From contig NC_090282.1 in NCBI RefSeq assembly GCF_037392515.1, forward strand, positions 33,655,054-33,719,053: a stretch of 64,000 nt of DNA, given 5' to 3'. Positions 10,581-25,400 of the stretch are shown one piece after another. The stretch is from Haliotis asinina (lineage: Eukaryota; Mollusca; Gastropoda; Lepetellida; Haliotidae). Within the stretch, counting starts at the first letter, position 1, and each line of letters starts with the position of its first letter. Under the pieces are notes generated by a model that saw nothing but the letters and a program-made list of their open reading frames with translations, did no database searches and was not told the origin of the DNA. The position numbers were made by a program, and so were the translations under genes.

Positions 10581-13380
10581 CTGAAACTAAAGAAACAGTT
10601 CATGTGATTATAGTTTTCCATTTACCTAACTTCCACATAGAGGATAAAGCAGATAGCGTGACATGCTGGCAGTCTGTGTGTCATCATAATGATTGAATCA
10701 GAATATCAGAATGGATATACTTGCACATTTTATGCATTGTTATATATCACGCAATGACATGTATAAAATGTGCATAAAATATACACAGTTCTATCTCCTG
10801 TATTTGGAATAATTTCATGTACAATTTAACACCGTGCAACCGAGAATGTGGGTTTTTTAACCAAAATGTTGAATCGATCAGCAACCCTTTAATAATTCCG
10901 AATACATGATTCAAGTGATGTCTGTTATTGTTACTCTTATTCAGTCATTTCAGGCCATGCGTTGATCTTTGACGCATGCCATTAATGACTGATCACATAT
11001 ACATTGTATGGAACAACGATTCTTACATTACACTAAGAGTTATGCTTCTCACAGTGGAGATGTATTCGAAAAATACGCAGCATGTTGATTGTGATTTCCT
11101 AATTATTAATTTCCTTACGACCGTCTGTGGCTCTTAAGAGATATGTTTTGCCATACAAGCAGTCATATAATGTGCGTTGGTCAGGTACTCACAGTTGTCA
11201 CTAGATTCAGCTTGATACGTCATCTTGAACCCTGTTCCCGTGTTGGAATTGTCGGAGTGGAATTTGATGTACATGTACTGTCCGGAGCTGTGTCGTGTGG
11301 GCAGACTGCTGCCGCAATATTTCCCAAGCGACGGAAAGGTATCATCAGAACCTGACAATTGAAGAAGATTATGACTGCACCATGCATTACAACAATCAGC
11401 CAGGACAAACAAAACAGAGGTCTCTTTTTGGCCTTGTTCAACTGAGATTAACTTGCTTAAAATGTATTTATTCTTCATAACTGGAGAATTTTGTTTTTAT
11501 GTTTTTCGACAAATTCGTGGCTCTGTAGCACAGTATTTGAAACCATAATATCGCTGTCACCAATTTTTCTTATCAGATCACACCGTTAATGACTGTTATA
11601 CTAAGGACATTCTGATATTCTGATATCCTTTTACCATTTCAGCTCCTTTTAAGTGATCCGAAATAATTTGTTTGTATGACATATACTGTTTAACAATGAT
11701 TTCTCGTTTTTGCAACATTGTATAGCATTGACACTGTCCATTAAACATGACATGTTTACTCTATCTTCCATTGTATCCCACAGCAGCATTATAGAAGCTT
11801 ATGCTCCGGTTCTTTTCTCTGGAACTATAAAATCCTTAAATCAACTCCTTTTACCATCAAAAAACTCATAGTAGTCGTAGGAACAGCTGGACGAATATTC
11901 TAGGTCCGACGAAATGACGTCAACATTGACCACGTAGTCGATAAGGTCGGTACTTATTGTCCACGAGCAATCAGCATTACTGCAAGAAATTAACACCTCC
12001 TTCAAACCTTAACAATAAAAAGAGAGTAACCAAGAAGAGAATATAGCTGATACTTGTCATGTCACCATTAAACAATATGGGAATTAATTTTAACAACATT
12101 CATAAGGAGGCAAGCAAATTATGTTCAAATTCCCTTTTACAAGTTAAACAGCAGTGTAAACAACAAAACTGTTTTAAAAAGTAGTTGGGACTATACTGGC
12201 ATCTCAAAGCAATTACACAAACGGGAAACGTGCTAGACTAAGTTCTACTATCTGAACAGATTTGAAATAACACTGGCAAGACGCCAATCAGTGTACTTAC
12301 TTTGGGTAATTGTAAGGATAGTTCGGCGAAGTGAGGTCGCTTTGAGACGTGTAAGCCGTGAGATCTTGATCACCGCATGCTGCAGAGACATGAGAAACTA
12401 TACTGCCAGCCATATGATTTGACAAGAAGAGAAAGTAATATATCCTGGTGATGTATCTCTCGTCAACGACATAAGTCCTACCTTGTGTCCACTATTCGTG
12501 CAGAAACACAAATGTGAAAACAATGCATTCAGTTTCCGATTACTAGATGATCCTGACCACTCTCTGCTGAACGTGTATATGCCGTCTAACAAATATATAT
12601 AATTGAACCATAGCTAAGACAATGTCTGACTAATTGTTATGGAGACAGATCACGTTGGCTGTTTTACCTTCAACACATCAGCGTAATCCTCGAAAGGTAC
12701 AAAGCGTAACTAAAAAAATAAAATAATAAGTACATTTTTGAATACGTCTCTGAATATGTAAGACTACTCTGACAAGTGTCAGTAGCAGATATACACATTC
12801 GGTTTGACGAAATCTTTTATGAAATGAAGAGCACTCACCAGGAAATGATCCCCCGGTGTAGGTAAGTCGGAATCCTTTCCCTGTGTTTGAGTTATCAGAA
12901 TGGAACTTGATTGTGACACTGGTACCAGAACTGACGTAGGTTGGCGTCTGTGTCCCACAGAATTTCCCAACTACCTCTGAACTAGTGCTGGATCCTAAAA
13001 CGTGATTAGTTTAGTTGTTTCGATCTCAAAACATGTCATGAACGGCAGATTAACCGAGTGGTTAAAGTGTTGTTTTCTTATGCTTAGAATTACTACATTC
13101 ACACAAAGAACACAACCCATTTATGGCGTCTCCTGGATATCATAATATTAACAAAGGTTAAAGAGCTATGAATTTATCGATCATGTTTTGACGCGTCTGC
13201 CAGTTAAAATCGATTTTATCTATTCAATCTCTTATCTACAAAATTCATTTACTCATTTAGTCTCAAAGAATTTAGAAGCTGATTACAATAACCGAAAATA
13301 TGATTTAGTTTGACCTCAATTATGGTACTCGTGCACTGCCGCTTCAGGCTCATATGTAGCGACCTAAACGCTGACAAGAC

Positions 13381-13427
<47 letters not shown>

Positions 13428-16400
13428 CGCACATATCCACGCACTAGTTGCATGCTCAAGGCGCTGGTATTTTCCCCTCGATCACTGGATGTCAGTCTCA
13501 CCAGCACATCGTATTTCAATCTCAACTCCCTAGGGAGTATACAACTCTTGCTGCCACTAGGCGCACCGAGTTTATTGTGGCTCTCTCATCCTAACGAGGT
13601 ACCCAGTTGACCGCTGGGTGGAATGGGACACATAGTCACAGCACGTTGCTGTACCCGCAACTAGGTGTATGCACGTGTTCATATGGGCACCATCTGGTCA
13701 TATACCAACGGATTCGTGGGCTCTTTTAAGTTCACAGGATTGTGTACTGTACACTAGGGCTAACAGACATTAAATAGACAGTACATGTTGCTGTTGTGGG
13801 TATCACTATTTTCTCACATGCAGTAATATAATCAGATAGGACTTACACTTCCGGTTATAAGCTGGATAGCAATTTTACTCCTTGTGTAAACCGTAAATTA
13901 GTTGAATCCCTCCACGATTATATTATCAAGACACAACGCTTCAGTTTGAATATATGAAATCAACAACCTTCTCATGATTTCTATTTCTACAAAGGTTTGT
14001 TAGGCAGACAAAACTGTAACGTCCTAATTAGGACTACTTAAAGAATAGTTGTATTTCTATTTGATGTAATATGTATAATATATTTACAAAGAATATATCT
14101 ATGCAACAGTCAATATCTATGACGTCGCATCCTCCATTTTATTTTGTATTATATGTTGCATGGGTGCGCTGTTAACATAAACAGCAAAGCGTGGTCACCA
14201 ATCCCAATTCATTTTCATGAACAGAAATATGTTTAAACCTCTCATGCAAGAATGTCCTTAAGCGTTTGATGTTCCAACATATGCCATATATGAACCCGTG
14301 GCTTTCAATCATTTGCTGACAATCTGAGATAAGACAACAATATGGGCATTTTAGATGCAGACTTTGGGCAAGAAAACCCAGAATCATAACATATACGGTT
14401 TTTAACTGGAAATTCATTTGGATATAAAACAGTCAGTGCCTGTTTCCAAACATCATTGTGTTATTATGTGATTATGTAATAAACAATAATAAAAAAGAAT
14501 GATGAACATATTAAATGTATTGAGGAAAGTGAGGTACACTATATAAAATAACTGACCATCGTAGACTTTCACGTAGTCGTAATCGCATGAGGATGAAGTT
14601 TCTATGTCAGAGTCGAGGACGTCAATCTTGATGTCTGAGAAGTCCGTGGTGATTGTCCAAATACAGTCCATGTTGCTACAAGAGTATAAAAACGTTTTAA
14701 GCACATAGTGGTACCCAGAGAACTGCACTTCAGATTTGATTTTAGGGTGGTGGGGTACACTAGCTGATGCGTCAAAGACCCGGACTCGATTCTCCACATG
14801 GGTACAATATTTGAGGCCCATTTATGGTGTCCCCTGATATAGTTGCAATAGTGCTGACAGTTTCGTAAAACAATATTCACTTATGCAGATGTGATATACT
14901 GTTTTCGTTACTATGATATCGTGTGAAATGGGGTTATCAATAGCACAGACGTGCAACAAACAGCGTGCAATAATTGACTCGTACTTTTGATAGTTCTCAG
15001 GATACCCTGGTGATGTCATATACTGGTCGTAGGACAAGGCACTCAGTTGGCCACCGCAACCACCTGAAAAAAAAGACGGATTGATACGGGTACATCGTCC
15101 AGTATCCAATTTCCTAAACATGAAGGACCCTCGGGGGTTCAAAATACTAATCACTTTAAACATGCACTCCTTCACCAATATGTATTCTATGGCTAAGAAA
15201 CAAAAAGGAAGATTTTCTTTCAAAACGATTTACACCCTTTGATAAATCGAAAGAGCAAATTCATCAAAATGAGAATGGTTATGTTATATAAGTATGGCTA
15301 TCAGTTTCATAATCGTAATGCTAGTATCCCGATGTCTCTGTCTTTTGGGGGAGAATTGTTGGATATACATATACACTAACGTACCATCTGTTTCAAAGTA
15401 CTTGAGTCTGAAACCTTTGTAGGTATTAGAGTTGTCTGATTTAAACATGAGTGTCATATACCGCCCAGAGCTCTGCACTGTAGGTCTCATCACATCACAC
15501 CAAACTTGTATCATCCGTGAAGATGTACTACGACCTGGAAACCAATAGATACAACAAATTCAGTAACTGAATTTTCATATTTGCTTTGAATATTTTTTAT
15601 ATGTTATTTGACGTAAAAGCTCAAAGGTGTAATCTCGATGCACGAATATACATGTTACATCGTGTATTCCATATCTACCAACCATCGTATACTTTAACGA
15701 AGTCGTAGGGGCAACCGCTCCCTCCCTCTAGAACTGAATCAAGGACTACAATTTTCACCACACTGCTTGATGTTGATGCCGTTATTGTCCAGACGCATTG
15801 GTCGTTGCTGAAACACACGAACATATACATCAACATTTGTGTTAGAAGTTTCCGAGAATACTTTTTGCAGTTCTAATAATAGTATTTTAAGTTACAGTCA
15901 TATGCTAATAAACAATTTGAAAGCAAAACTGAAACAAGCAAACCAAATCAAACTAAAACAAAACAATAAACCAATCGAATAAAAATACAAGCAAACCTAT
16001 AACCTAGAAAATTAAAAACAAACAAACCCTAGCGCTCTGATGTCATATTTACTACTAATAATGACACATGGCTCATATAATACTCATGAAACATTTCATG
16101 CGGAATTGACCATGCATACCAAATACCAAACTCCAAACAATAATGTATGAATGAGTAAGTTTAGTTTACGCCGCACTCAGCAATATTCCAGCTATGTAGC
16201 GGCAGACTGTAACTGATAGAATCTGGACCAAACAATCCAGTGATCGACAGCACGAGCATTGATCTCCACGATTGGAAGCTGAGGGCAAGTGTCAAGCAAG
16301 TCAGCGAGGCTGAACACCCGATCCTGAAAGTCGCCTCTTACCACAATCATGGGTTAATGAAGATCAGTTAATGAAAACCACGACTTGCGTTAAAATAAAC

Positions 16401-19400
16401 TTCAACTAAGGGCAGAACATGGCTAAAATGGCGTCAATACTTTCCAATGATGAGTACCAATGTCACTGGATGTGTCCTTTTCTATCTTCGAGAGTAAAGA
16501 ATTCCTGCAAATCGGCACTAAACATGTCTAGTCAGAATATTTTAAGAAATTAATATTTCGCTTGGACCTTCATAAATGTCCCAAAGTAGAAAAAGCAAAC
16601 CTGAAATACGGACTGCAAATCAGGTTGTCTGAATAGTTACAAAATTCATAATTATTTAACTGACTCTAGACTACACTGAATCCTGTTTGACTGTGATACC
16701 TTCTTCTGGTATTCAAACTGTATCTGTCCTTTCGATTTAGGTCAAGAAAATATAAAATAATATTATATCTACTGACATTACATTTGATGTACGCATTGTA
16801 TTAGTTCACAATATATCTATCGTCCTTACTTTGGGTAATCGTTCGGATATCCTGGTGACTGAAGGTACTGGTAGGATGTTTGGGCCGTTAGTTCGGAGGT
16901 GCCGCACTGAGGTACAGGTGTTGGGGAGACTGTATTATGTAAAGACATCACGATATAGCTTTGTGATAAGCGTCTTCGTCAATAGGTTTTTTATTAAACG
17001 AAAGATGAAACTGTGACAAAAAATCCCTATTGTGTATTCGGTCCACATTTTACAGGTTAGATAACGACAAGACACTGTCATTCAAATGTTGTATAACGTA
17101 TTGATGAAACCATTCGACTCAACTATTTTCACTCCTTTAAACTGATCTTTAATGGATATCCTCGACCTGATACTTACCGGCTATTTCGAAATACTTAAGT
17201 CTGAAACCCTTGAATGTATTAGAGTCGTCTGATTTGAACACGAGTGTCATATACCGCCCAGAGCTTTGTACGGTTGGTGTCATCCGATCACACCAAACGC
17301 TAATCATCCGTGAAGATCTGCTAGGTCCTAGAAACCAGTGGATACAAAGAATCTATAACTGAATTTTCAATGTGAATGCGCACATTTACACACATATGTT
17401 ACGCAAAAACATCCTTAGATATCAATGTACGAATATGCATTTTACATCCTATGATGGATTTCATATGTACCAACCATCGTAAACTTTAACGAAGTCGTAG
17501 GGACAGTTGCTTCCTCCCTCTAGAACTGAATCCAGTACAATGATTTTGACAGCATAGTTTGATGTTGGTGCCGTTATGGTCCATACACATTCGTCGTTGC
17601 TGAAACAGATGGATATATAGTGCTCATATGTCCAAGTAGTCCCAACACAATGCTCATTCCTGAAAAAAGATGATTTTCCTGTTAAAACAGTTCCTTGGAA
17701 CTGAATTCTAAAGGTCAGTATTCGGAACTACAATGCATGTTTACATATGACTAAGGGCACTTGAACAGGGATATCTGTGGACATGATGCGCTATATAAAT
17801 GTCCAGTTTATCTATCTGTTATTAATTTAATGGACATTGAGGCAGTTATGACATTACTGATGAGGTTTGTTTAATCATGTTTCTGTCCATGCGTCATGGT
17901 TGTGGCAATGTGATGGCTTGCACATCCAACTATTGTTGGATTGTTGAATGTGATATTTTCTCACAGACATTATTTCAGAAACAGTTATTATGGGTAATGC
18001 AATGTCTAATGTTTATAACGAGGAGGAACTTCGCTCAATAATGTAAATATGTGTGAAAAGACAGATTTAGTAAGTTGGGAATGGTATAAGAGAAACTTTT
18101 TCCAACTGACATATTATGCAATTGTCTCAAAATAGGGCTTATGTTAAATAATTAAATGCTTATTAATATGATAAAATAGATACTATTGATTTTCCATATG
18201 CACGCAACCATATTTAACAGTTAACGTTACATGTATTTTCGTTCTGTGTTGTCCTCAAATAAGGATTGTATCGATTCATAAACATTCTATATAACCGTTC
18301 TTACTTTGGGTAATCGTTCGGATAGCCTGGTGACTGAAGGTATTGATCGTACGTCAGCGCCGTAAGATCGGTGCTGCCGCACTGAGGACTCGGTGATGGC
18401 GTAACTGCAAGATTGTATAATTGTATAAAACATACCATTGTAGTCATTGTCAACTCTATTTTGTAATCAAAGCATGCTTTTCCCTTCAGTGAAGGAAAGA
18501 CATTACCAGCTTTCTCATATCATATGATTATCACAACTATTGTGCGCAGTGTGCATTCTGTTGCCGAAAACTTAGACCAGTCACCTCAACCATTTAATGT
18601 TTGCACAAAGGAGTTCACAATTTCCAAAATGTAAGTGAAGACAGTGGTCTTAAGGGTTTTCCGTCAACGTTATGTAATCGTCCAAATCGCCTTCTTGTTC
18701 GCACTGCGGTAGATGTGAAATGCTATCCCCTAGAACAATATTCAAACAATAGAACAATCCCCTAGAACAACATTCCAACTGGATCAATGAGGAGATACTT
18801 AGTTATCACTTTCAACAGAGTATGTCCTCCCTGCACTAATGACGTACATGTAATCATTGTGTTGGATTTCTTTTACCCTTTTTTGGCTTTCTTAATAACT
18901 CAACTATTTCTGTTACAAATAAACTAGGTTATTACTCAAGGATTGTTGATGATATTTCAAACTTTCTTACAGGTTTATTTTCAATTTTGTTCAGTTTACA
19001 GATCTCTGTTCCTATCTAACAATAAGACTCATATTATTGTTCTTTATCAATTCGACTGTCACAGTGTAACTTACCTGTTATTTCAAAATATCTGAGTTTG
19101 AAACCCTTGTAGGTAACTGTGGCGTCGGTTTTAAAGAGGAGTGTCATATATCGCCCTGAGCTTTGCACAGTCGGTGTCTCCAAATCACACCAAACTCGTA
19201 ACATCTGTGACTCTACGCTGTCACCTAGAAATAAATAGTTATGACGTTTGCCATCATACAGTGAGAAAATTTTAAGGATGCATACTCATTGGGTAATAGA
19301 CGTTTGATGCACAACTCACCCTGATATTCAGATGTATTACGGCGAGTTTTGCCAGAGACCTGAACGCCATATACCTCTCTGTACTGTAAATCCGTGAAGA

Positions 19401-22400
19401 TTCGAATCTTAAAATGCTCATTAAAAACCCATGCTGAATGTAAGAGGTGACTAACGCTATCGGAGGTCAAGCTCACTGACTTGGTTGACACATGTCATCG
19501 TATCCCAGTTGCGTAAATCGACGTTCATGCTGCCGATCTCTCGATTGTCTGGTCCAAACTCGAGTATTTGAACACAAATATAGTGCTGCATAAATTCTTG
19601 ACATTATGCGAGTATGTTTTACGTACCATCGAAAACCTTAACATAATCATCTGGGCATCCTGTTCCACTTTCCAAATGGGAGTCTTCCACAACGATTTCG
19701 ATGACACTGTTTGGGGATGATTCAATCGTCCAAATACATTGTTCGTTGCTGAAACATGATATTTTCAGTCTTCATGCATTACTTCTGCATATCTCAGTAT
19801 GTATTCCGAGTGCAATTGGTTAAAAAGACATAAACAGATGATTTTTTATGATGAGTGTATATTAATATACTCAATACTGAACATATTTTAGAAATACAGT
19901 TCGTTCATCTTATGTATAGTGTAATGAAGTACACCTTTGACCTGAACTGTTATTGTTCACGAACAAGAACGCTTGCATACGTTATGATTGTTTCTGTATT
20001 TATTTATGATTATGATAGCTGTCCATGCTTCCGAGGTATGACTGTAAGTTGTAAATACAGATGTCAGCCAGGTGCGGGAGGAAAGAAAGAGATGTCACAG
20101 CACGGGTTGATGAAAATATAATTTTCTTAGCACTTGTGCACGTAACTCTCAAACATCAGGTTGTTCCTTTCTCTGCATTCCTCCCTCGTACAGAGATAGA
20201 TCGTTAGAACAAACATTCTGCAAAATCCTCAGAGTTGGTATAATGTGTTTAGTATGATTATTCATTGAGTATGTTTTGTTAATAGTTTGCGTTTTAGATA
20301 ATCATCATTTTAATTCATGGATAAGTATCGCCAAAAGAACTATAGTTGGTGCAGATTTACGCTAAAGGTGCGAGTGGCAGGTGGAAGCGGGACTAATTTA
20401 TGCCAGTATCTGGTGTTAACAGTGAAAAACATTTCTTACAAGTTCTATTTTGACTGAACGCCCAAAATGAAAACACGACATTCTCTGACACTGATTGCTC
20501 TGGGCCTTCAAGTTCACACATTCCGTTACCATTCCAATTTATCTGTAATAAAATGCGTCGAGTTTTTCCAGATCCGACTTGTCATTTCCTTTGGGATGGT
20601 GTTTTCCCGGACATTCTGCTATCTTTAATGAACTCTGGTGTGTGGCCTACGCACAGCTTTTTACTGTGTGATATGACTCACGTAAACGTAGGTGAACCCT
20701 TCGTATGGAACGTTGTCGTCACCCTACCTTCTGTTCTTTGTATGTAATGCAATTCCATCAACAGAATGGCATGTGTTTTACCGGTTGCCTTTGCGTTTGT
20801 TTGAGTAACGTTAAACGATGACTGCAAAGTGGGAATACGATCATTATGATTGGATTTTAAAACACTGGTGTTTAAATGAGAATGGTCTTGTCTACTTACT
20901 CTTGATAAGCTACAGGATATCCCGGGGACTGAAGTTGTTGGTAGACATTAGAGGCGTACAGATGTGCGGCTCCACATTGAGGAGAAGATGTCGGGAAGAC
21001 TGATATAAATAGTACATTATGACAAATGTAACAATTTATGTGAAGCTATCTTCACTTAAACACAAACAGACATACACAGAAACAAACACAGACACGAATA
21101 CACAGAGTGAGACGTTACGGTACATTTAGTCAAACATTTTTAGAGTACTTACGACTAGTTTCAGTGTACTGGAGTTTGAACCCTTTGAATGTGTTCGAGG
21201 AATCGGATTTAAACATCAGAGTCATTGACTGTCCAGAGCTCTGTAATGTAGGCCGCGTTGCACCGCACCACTTCTTTATTACAGGCGAACCGGTGTTACT
21301 CCCTGTAAGCAGTCGTATACGGGGTATATAACCAGTCTTTGAGGTTCCCTGCTCAAGCTATACTGACATAACATAATTGAAGTACATGGACAGATTAGGG
21401 TGTTCAGGGGATTAAGATCATGATTACACACTGAGGGTGCGGGTTCGAATCCCGGATGGGACCCAACTCCCCAAAAGTACTGGAATTTGTACTTTACTAA
21501 GAAAGTGAAATCCCAAATATGATATACGTTGCATCTGACCACTTTCTAACTGGCATTGTGTAACCACAGCTTTCGGCCGTGGGAGCAGTGCCAATTTACA
21601 CTTATTCGAGAGGTACACAAAGTACGCCATCTAGACTACCAGTTGTCCGACTTCCATTTTTGTGAATATCGCGTTCGTTGGCTGAACGGGCTAGACGGCT
21701 GACTTTATGTGCTGGCGATTAGGTGCCTGACTCTGAGGGTGCGGGTTCGCATTCCGGGTGGGACTCAAGCCCCTAAAAGTACTAGAATTTGTACTTTACT
21801 AAGAAAGTGAAATCCAAATATGACGTATGTTGTAAGATACTAAAATCGGATTAATTGTATTTCCCAAATTGGTGAGTGTAATCATCAGTGTGTGTAGTCA
21901 TTCTAGCCAACCATGTCCTGATTTGCTTCCTTGCATTAATAACTCCGTTAAATTGTCGTTTTGAAGTTTGCACTCGCATTATTTGATTCACATTGCGATG
22001 ATCTTGAGTGATACATTTTATCAACACAGATATTGATTCCGGTAGCGCAGTAGTACGTTGTGTTAGAATCAGTTTGACACAAGTCCTATCCAGTAGCCGA
22101 GTCATGGATGTATGCCCGCAGTGGCCACCGAATTTTCGACAACTGTTCAGCGGTAGTTAATTGCGCTGTCCCTGAGTGGACACTGTGGTCATCGACTTGG
22201 ATCTGAAATTATCCTCTGTTTTATTCCTTGTCTGTTCTAAGTGGAAAGCGTCACTGTGCTCTACTTTCGTGCGACACATATTCGTTGTGATATAACGAAA
22301 GCGTGTTAAAGGCCTGCATTATTATTAATTGATTACCTATGCCAAATATGATACATATTACAACGTATTTATCTTTTACCTACCGTCAAAAACTTCAACA

Positions 22401-25400
22401 AAGTCATATTGACATGCATCTCCAAATTCTAGTACGGAATCTATTACGTCGATTTTGACGTAGTTGTTTAAAGACGCTGCCGTTATTGTCCAGATACATT
22501 CCTCATTGCTGAAACAAATGGTGAAATACATAAAGATTTGCTTCTGCCAAACGGTTATAAATGTGGAACTTTATGAACGTAGGGCAGCCTATCCTGTCTT
22601 ACGGTGCAGCACTTTGAGAAACTGAGGAATTTAGTTGCATAAGCGCCGCGCTTGTAGATTATTGGTGTAAATAGTGAATTCCTAATACTCAGCAATATTC
22701 CAGCTAAATGGCCTTAATCGTGCCTGGATCAGACAATCCAGTGATCAACGTCATGAGCATCAATCTACGCAAATGTGATACGATGACATGTGTAAACCAG
22801 GTCAGCGAGCCTGACCATCCGATCCCGTTAGTCGCCTCTTACAAGGGTCACCGAACAACAATTCTATCCCGGATCTTCACAGCAGATGTCTTTGAGAACA
22901 GTTGCTCCGACAGTTAAGACGGAACATACATGTACATTGACCTATCTTTTCTTTAACAAGTACCATATAAAACAATTTTACTTACTTGCCATAACTCAAG
23001 GGATACCCTGGAGACTCTAGGTACTGTCCCTGACGTCCGGCTGTTAAAATTGTGGAGCCGCATTGACGAGCAGGTGACGGGGAGACGGTAGTAACTGTTA
23101 CAGGGAAATATGTGTGATCATTAGTGACGAGTACTGTCATTCATCAGTCTAAGGAATTGTCATTAATCATGCAATCATATTACTTATATACCAGCAATAT
23201 TGCAACAGAGGACAATACAAATATTGCTTCGTTCAGAATCTAGCCCAAACCTTTCGTGTGACAATGATGCTGTTCACCCGCACATCAGTATTGGTAGAAC
23301 AGTCTTACGTAAAAAGCACATAGATCAAAACATTACCTCTAAAACATCACCATCAATTATTCACTTATGAACTTAAAAGATCTCCATTTAATGGAACACT
23401 GCCAAAAATGAGCCCTTACCTGGCGCATCGAGGCTCCTGTATCTAATTCGGAAGCCCTTGTCAACACCCTCACCATCTGTCGTAAAAGCTACCGTCATAA
23501 CACTGTCGTTCGATCTGAAGACTGGCCTGGAATTCCCACAAAACCTTCCAAGTTCAGGGGTATTGAGATCTCTTCCTGTAGAACAAATGTTTGTACTTGA
23601 GCATAATATTTCAAGGTCACTGATGTCAATCGAAGACTAACTGAGGTTAGAGAGGGTTTTGAGAGGATGCTAAACTAAAAATTCTCTTCATGAAATTATG
23701 TTTATGGGCTCTTCAATGAAAGTGTAATCAACATTTTACTAAGTGTCGTTTAACATTATTCAAAAAGTTACCTTCATATACAGTGACTGAGTCGTTACTG
23801 CACAAGGTGTTTTCTTCAATGTGTGAGTCCATGACATCAATCTGAATATACTGCTGACCAGTTGACACTATTTCCCAGACGCATTCCAGGTCACTGACAA
23901 CAACCAAAACAACGATTAATACATTAAGACAGATCAGCAGACATTTATATTTTAATAGCTTACAATCATGATTTAATTACAATGACATCAAACAACAACA
24001 TTGTGTTACTGATCTGTGATCTCGAAATTAGACAAAATATGTCAGACCGATGCCAAAAAGGGTAGGAAACTGTTATTTAGCACAACTTGCTATGGAATAC
24101 GTGGTACCCGACAGATAACGGGTACAGTAAAGCGTTTTTCCATGGTTGCTGTGAACATACTTATCATAAGCTACTGGATATCCTGGCGAAACGAAGTAGA
24201 TCGGGTTGGAGTCCGCTGGCAATGTTAGATTGCAGTCCCCCGCTAAGAAGGGAAATGAATCAGTATATAATTAATTTCACACTTTCACAACAAACACACG
24301 TAAAACGTCCTGGGCAGATAATAATCAACCTCAAATACCAGATCCCAAGGGGGTGTTGGGGAGTATCATATCATTTTCTACATGGGGCGTGGCGTCATCC
24401 CACAGAAGACGTCCTTACTTTGTCAGCTGGCTGTGTGGGGTTAAAAGTTGTGGTCATATGGGAGAGGCACCTGACTTTTCAGAACAGAAGGTCTATGGTT
24501 CAAATGAGAGCGAAGAACTCGAAAATGCATGGCAGCCAAATCTAGATGTATAATACCTGACGTATCTCTTTATTAGGACCTCAAATTTCCATTAGAGAGA
24601 GTAATCATGTGAAATCATCTGTAAATGTATAACCAAGGTTATGCTATATTGTCTGTAACAAGTACCTGAAAAACAATACGTTACTGACGGGACTCTATCG
24701 ACATTATTGGATTTGAATTGATATGATAAAACCAGTCCGTACCTTTCACCGTCTTGAAGTTCAATGAAAACCCCTTTCCTACCCCAGACACATCAGTCTT
24801 AAAATCAATGCGCAGTTTGTTTCTTGAGCTCTGGAGAGTAGGTGTAGAGGATCCACAAAACTGTCCCAGCACCTGCTCATCTGTGAGAAGATTACTGCTT
24901 GTAAGAACTATATAAATATATGAGAGACGTAAGTAGTGTGTGGTACTGGTACTTGATACCAAATGGCATCAACATCTGCAAAACTCAAAGAAGCGTTTGA
25001 GAGCTCATCGTGTGTGATTGTGAGTCATAATGTATAATAGTAACCAAACATATATACATGAAATCTGCTTTTCGCTTTGTTTTCTTACATAGTGATATTA
25101 AAGATTTGGCCTGCTCGGATATCTCGAAGTTCGGATAACACGATATTTTTCTTAGTCCCATGAATACCGAGACAATGGTGCTCAGCTGTATAACCATATT
25201 CATTCAACACACGAATGAGTGGTATAAGGAAAAAAGCATATGCGTGCCAATCCGGGCCACACGAACTAATTGTCGAGAATGCTAAAATGCCGTCAATGTA
25301 CCATCATGTATTGTTACCACAGAGGCTGGTGTAGATAGTGTTATGCGTATTTCATTCTGTGTTACTCACTGTCGTTTTGGTGATCGTTGTAAATGGTAAC

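Noticed and set aside
21430-21465. Functional tRNA gene suggested by a perfect B box
   Set aside because: No pairing acceptor or anticodon stems, and the same block recurs with a common tail: SINE heads.
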